64,000 nucleotides of DNA from Chaetorhynchus papuensis (lineage: Eukaryota; Chordata; Aves; Passeriformes; Rhipiduridae): contig VWYX01000915.1 of the NCBI GenBank assembly GCA_013396525.1, positions 1 to 64,000 of the forward strand, written 5' to 3'. Shown here piece after piece: positions 59,428 to 64,000 of this stretch. The notes under the pieces are model-generated. The model saw only the letters and a list, made by a program, of their open reading frames with translations, did no database searches and was not told the origin of the DNA. Within the stretch, counting starts at the first letter, position 1; each line of letters opens with the position of its first letter. Made by a program: the position numbers and the translations under genes.

Positions 59428-62400
59428 GTTGTATTTTTAAAATACAACATAAAATAACATTTACAAAATTAGAGAAAAGGACTTCATTGTGGTTTGCCAG
59501 GTTTGTAATCTTCCATCTTGATTTTTTTTTTAACTTCACCTTGGAAATATGGATGAGGATACAAAAGCAAAACTTTGTCACATCTACAGTATCTTTTTCT
59601 TGGCAAGCAAGACCTTCACTCAGTTTCTGGAGGTTTTAAATATAATTTTGTATTGTGAAGAAAAAGAAACACTCATTCCAGGTATAAGATTATTAACAGT
59701 GGTGAATTTAACACTTGTGAATATACTTTCAAAGAATATGTTGTTAGAGCAGTGCAAAATTAGAAGTTGTTGTAATGTTTTGTTTCTAGCTTGGCTCAGT
59801 GTTGTTTTAAGATCTTCGTCCATCTTAGGCACTTTTGTTAGCAAGTTTAGGGTTATAAAAAGAAAATAATAAGGTACTAAAGGTATTAGTACAGAATGGT
59901 GAATTTTTGAATATCTATGTGTAACGTAAGTTTGGACTGGTATATGTTTATCATATGATGAAATTATTTTTCCTGAAACTAAAAATAAATTAGAATTATG
60001 TTTCAATTTCTCTCATTGACCAAAACTTCACTGAGGCAAGACAGTGTGCATGTTTTATCTGTAGTGAGGCTGGAAGAGGTACTGTTATAAAAGCAGGCGT
60101 TGAACTAAATTGGATTTTTTTTATGTTCCTCTATTGTGATGCTCTGACTCAACAACCTGCATCCCAGTCTTAGCTGCAGGCCTAGCTAGGTTTTCTCAGC
60201 ATTTCGATATTTAAAATTCAGTCAGGTTGCATGCAAAGCACTTACATTTTGTGAATGTCAGGTATGAGTGCCTGTAAGGTAATAACTGCACTTGGTTCCT
60301 TCCAGTTGCCCAGTGTTAACCCTCAGAAGACCTGACCCGAGCGCTCCGATGCTGATTTTGCAGACACGATATGTATATATTCATTTGTTTGGTGGATGCC
60401 ATATATCTGCCCCTGAAAATACAGCTCCCTGCTTCGGACTTGGAATTTCCAGGCAGATAATTAAAGTAATCTCACACCTTCCAGCCTGCACCTGCCACTG
60501 TGCTCAGCTCCCCCAGCTCAGCTCCCCCTGATCGTATTCATGTTTGGTCGGTAGTGTTTCATGGCTAATACAAATCATAAACAGGCTGTAAAAGCTGAAG
60601 CGTCAATGAATCCTAGCTTTAAAATTGCTGGAAGCTAAAGTTTTAAAACTGATACTGCAAAGTGAAAAATGAAATTTAACCAGGCACTTTGGTGAAGGAA
60701 AAATAATTTATTGGATGTAAGATGAAAAGCTGTGAGAGTAAACATCAATCTCATCTTAGACACATGTCATTGATTGATGTTTGCTCTGTGCTGCTGCCTG
60801 GAGGTAAACTCTTTGAAATAGCAAAATAGGTACTTTATCTGTCTGTGGATAGGAGCACAGTTTGTTAAGTTACTGCTTTTTTGAGACCCTGCTACATCTT
60901 TATGTTCAATCAAAGTGAAAACAGTAAATCAGAGTAATTGCTTTACCCCATGGCATTTCTGTTTGTAAATGGGAAAAAATACTGTAAAAATCCTCAAATT
61001 AACTTCTGCTGTTTAAGATAGATAAAAAGTCTAAAAAAAGCCAGTTGCAACCTAGGGAGGTATTTTACTGATTATGCCACTTGTTCATCAAAGGCAGCCC
61101 CTTTGTTATAATTTAACTGATAGTTCAAATGTCATTAAGGAAAACATTAAATGCTTGAAAATGTAAGGTTGCTGTATCTTGGAGTTCCCTATACCCCATT
61201 AGCAATGAGTTTCCAAACAGATACCATTTATACTTATCTGGAAATGGAACTGGTACCTAGAAATTGGCCAGCAAAAACCATGGACATGAACAGTGAAATA
61301 GAAAATAGGCATTAACTGATAGCACTACTATGTTAAGCACAGCAATTCAGCAAGCAAGATAACCTCAATTGTTATAATTAAATCATTAGAGTTAAGACTA
61401 TTTTCTAAAAATGTTTGGGGCTGTTGCCTTTATAGGGTCTCAGTCTGACTTGTCCTTTTGAGTTTTAAAATACGGCAGAGATAAAAGAATGGTGGTACAT
61501 TAAAATTCAGAATCCAGTTTTCATTCTGAATTGTTTCATAATCACTGTCCTGCATTGGGGTTGGACTGCTTTTTTATGGTGTTGTATAAGATTTTCCTTT
61601 GACTTACTCTATTTAGCTACTTTGGCATAAATGTAGTAATTCAGGGGAGAATTAGACTATTAAATATTTAAGAAAATGTCCTCACTTCAGCCTGAAATTT
61701 AGTATATTGATTTGTGCACCAGATTAAAATTTGTGGGGAAATGTTGAGAATAATCAGTAAACCATTTTAAAATTTATTTTCTTGAAATATTGCCTGTTTT
61801 CCATGGCTTTGAAGCAGTTCTAACTTTGTTCATAATTCAAAAATGGCCATGTGCTAAAATTTAATTTCAAAGATATATGTGTCCTTGCAGGAAACTTGTT
61901 CACGGGTCTAGGTTTATTCTTGAAATGCCCATATCTTTTAGTCACTTGCAGTATGGGCTGTGTTTTTGAGGTGGGTTTTTTTTTGTTTATTTGGAGCATG
62001 ATCAGCACTGTACTGATATGGACTGCACCTGGGAGCTTGAGGATGGTGTCGCTCCCATGACACCAGGAGTGGGTGTTGTAGTCTGATGATGTTTTGATGG
62101 AGCTTTTTAATTTCATTATGGAAGAAGGAGGGTCAGTTTAAGAACAAATGGGGAGGTTGATAAAACCTGGGGATGAAGCTCAGCCCTGGGAACTAGGTCT
62201 TCCCTAGCAAAGGACTGCTAGGAACCCAGAGGAACTGTGGGTTTGCCAATTTAAGAAATAGTTGCCTGTTAACTTGAAGCATCAGCTCTGCTTTTGTAAT
62301 TAATATGTCTAGACTTCAGGTTCTGAATGTTTTGTGCTAAGTGCCACAGGTAGCTGCCAAGGTGAAGGAGATCAGCCTCCTGGGTAAACATTAACTGCAA

Positions 62401-63118
62401 ACAAACAAGCTACTCCTGCTAAATTTATATCGCAATGTTTATGTGCGTGGGGTGGTGGAAGGAAGGTGAGCGTGTATGTGGGTGTTGCAAAGCCCTCACA
62501 ATTCAGAGAATAATGAGCTAAGTCTTTGGACTGGAAAATTATATTGGAAGGTCTGGAATGGCAAAGGCAAGACTGCAGGTTGATAACAAGTTCAGAAACT
62601 GCAGCCACATCTCTGTGTATACGTGGTAACGCCTTCCTCTGTCATGCTGGTAGGGCTGGCTGGGTCACAGGCCCTTTCCTTTCCCAGAAAATAAGCTGAT
62701 GCCGAGAAAGGGGTGTGCCAGCAATCTTACCCTCTATTTACCTACCGGTGTCTTTAACAGCCTCAAGAGATGCCAGCTGTTAGGAGGATGGTGATCTTGT
62801 AACAGAATAACAGTACCCTTCCAGAACCTCCCCTCCGTGATGCTGCAATTTTGTGGTTTCTGAAAAGGTCAAGCAGCATTGTTAACGCACACCATCCGCC
62901 TGCAAAGGCATGTAACTCCTCTGTGAAGGTGCAGTGCTTCGTTTGTGGAAAAGGACATCTTCCTCTGAATGCAAATTTGTGTGTTCCCGAACTGAAGGAC
63001 AGGAGGATATGTTGGTGCACTGTCGCCACCTCGTTCATCATGGAGATGAGACCTTTTTTATCTGAGTTGCTCCAAGAAGTGATATCTGAGGGAGGCAAAT
63101 AGAGTCAGGAATAGTGTG

Positions 63119-63122
<4 letters not shown>
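59428..63122. other. intron 1 block, no gene confirmed
   Basis: AT-rich sequence, with a more balanced, CpG-retaining block at 60300-60540 and another at 62640-63100. An 83-codon frame at 62851-63102 (+) has a CFVCGKGH segment but no completed zinc-finger pattern and no known family match I can name. It is left unannotated as a gene. Confidence 0.5.
60502..60529. repeat. tandem 14-base repeat GCTCAGCTCCCCC(A/T)
   Basis: Two adjacent copies identical at 13 of 14 positions. They lie at the end of a block (about 60300-60540) with higher GC and several CpGs than its surroundings. Confidence 0.8.

Positions 63123-63152
<30 letters not shown>
63123..63152. repeat. A30 homopolymer
   Basis: Thirty consecutive A, followed by GGAAAGAAAAGG. 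It could be the tail of an old retrocopy on the + strand, but no AATAAA and no recognisable parent gene lie just upstream. Confidence 0.97.
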
Positions 63153-63154
<2 letters not shown>

Positions 63155-64000
63155 AAAGAAAAGGAGATTTTTCAACACTTAAAACTTTAGGCTTTTTATA
63201 TGATTTCTTTCAGCCTAGCTTGAGACAACATAACTCTTTGCACTTTGTAGGAGATTAAATCCAGCCCCAGGTTTTTCAGGTAAAATTATTGCTCTGCTCC
63301 TAGGCTGTCCCCTGAGCCACCTCTGTCTATTTCTAATTAAGGACTAAAGGAAATGGTTCCTTCCCATGGCAGGAGTAGCATGAAGAAAGCTGTAAGTGTT
63401 TCTGTGGGGAGGCTGGTGCAGCTACCACCCTCCCATCAGGAACCAGCACCCCGGGCTGTCCTCTGTGGGCTGGTCCCACGGGGAGCCACACTCACCCTGT
63501 GCACGGCCGCAGACTGGGGACCACCCAGCTAATCCGCCAAAAGGTATCACAACAGATCAAAATTCATTAAATATACCTACTCTCGAGATGTTTAGCAATC
63601 CACTGGAAATCTGATCTGGCAAATATCTGGGAGTGAAATTATTCCAAGTATCCTGGAAGAAGCAGAGAAGGTAGAGGTGCTGTGACGGGGGTGGTGGTGT
63701 TGTGCTGAAAGTGCTTTGAGCCTGCGACACTGGCATTAAGCACAATTCATTGGTATATCAAGTATGTGTCTTGGCAGATCGCAGGGCTGAGATAAATCAA
63801 AAAAGCAATGTGCCAAATTTGAGGTAATTTAATTTATATAATACAACCTTTATTCATATATAACTTTTGCAAGTGTTTGACTTGTTGCTCATGTTCTGGT
63901 TCACGTCCTTTAAGCATGAATTTGAAACAGATGCAGCATTTTAAAATAACAGTGTACCATTTAAAAACTATTTAAATTCAACCTTTTGGAATTTGACCTG
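63153..64000. other. intron 1 block, no gene recognised
   Basis: A GC-richer stretch at about 63400-63540 lies between AT-rich flanks. No gene signal. Confidence 0.5.

Larger units (their letters stand above)
16907..64000 (+). other. AFF3: AFF3 intron 1 (5' part, continues beyond the window)
   Basis: It begins with the consensus donor GTGAGT immediately after exon 1. Reading downstream, I found no segment encoding the Arg/Glu-rich stretch expected at the start of the second coding exon, and no other recognisable coding exon. The intron is AT-rich after about 18.05 kb and holds CR1 fragments, simple repeats and putative regulatory blocks listed separately. A very long first intron is typical of AFF3 in vertebrates, where the gene spans hundreds of kilobases. 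Confidence 0.75.

Noticed and set aside
1..64000. CRISPR arrays, operons, phage, ERV genes or a novel multi-gene system
   Set aside because: No regularly spaced repeats, no clustered bacterial-type genes and no retroviral gag/pol/env peptides were recognised. The sequence behaves as ordinary bird intronic and intergenic DNA around one promoter.

Overview
The window looks like bird nuclear DNA. It has long non-coding stretches, sparse CR1 LINEs whose 3' ends carry short ATTCTRTG-type repeats, one strong CpG island and no compact gene arrangement. No bacterial, phage or organelle features are visible. A 60-base run of N at 57142-57201 marks an assembly gap.

Only one protein-coding exon can be supported: the first coding exon of AFF3 (LAF4; AF4/FMR2 family, a transcription-elongation scaffold) on the + strand at 16854-16906. 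It encodes MDSFDLALLQEWDLDSL plus two bases of a Cys (or Trp) codon and is followed directly by a GTGAGT splice donor. The exon lies in a CpG island at about 16380-18050, which I take to be the AFF3 promoter, 5' UTR and start of intron 1. A 13-codon upstream ORF ends 11 bases before the AFF3 ATG. I did not find the next coding exon, which should begin by completing the Cys codon. The remaining 47 kb is therefore best read as the 5' part of AFF3 intron 1.

Layout: 1 to about 16.3 kb is upstream flank (intergenic, or unrecognised 5' non-coding exons) with two stretches that resemble conserved regulatory DNA (about 1740-2040 and 8430-8720). 16.38-18.05 kb is the promoter CpG island with exon 1 and two GC-rich tandem arrays. 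18.05-64 kb is intron 1, mostly AT-rich. It carries CR1 copies at 25.13, 30.72 and 51.53 kb (antisense to AFF3) and at 56.07 and 59.23 kb (sense), plus fragments of older amniote repeats, microsatellites and several candidate regulatory clusters (around 19.8-20.0, 42.4-42.5 and 48.95-49.27 kb).

I found no new multi-gene system. The observations most worth following up are the uORF, the tandem arrays just after the exon 1 donor, and the putative enhancers. All regulatory claims rest on motif reading only and need alignment or chromatin data.
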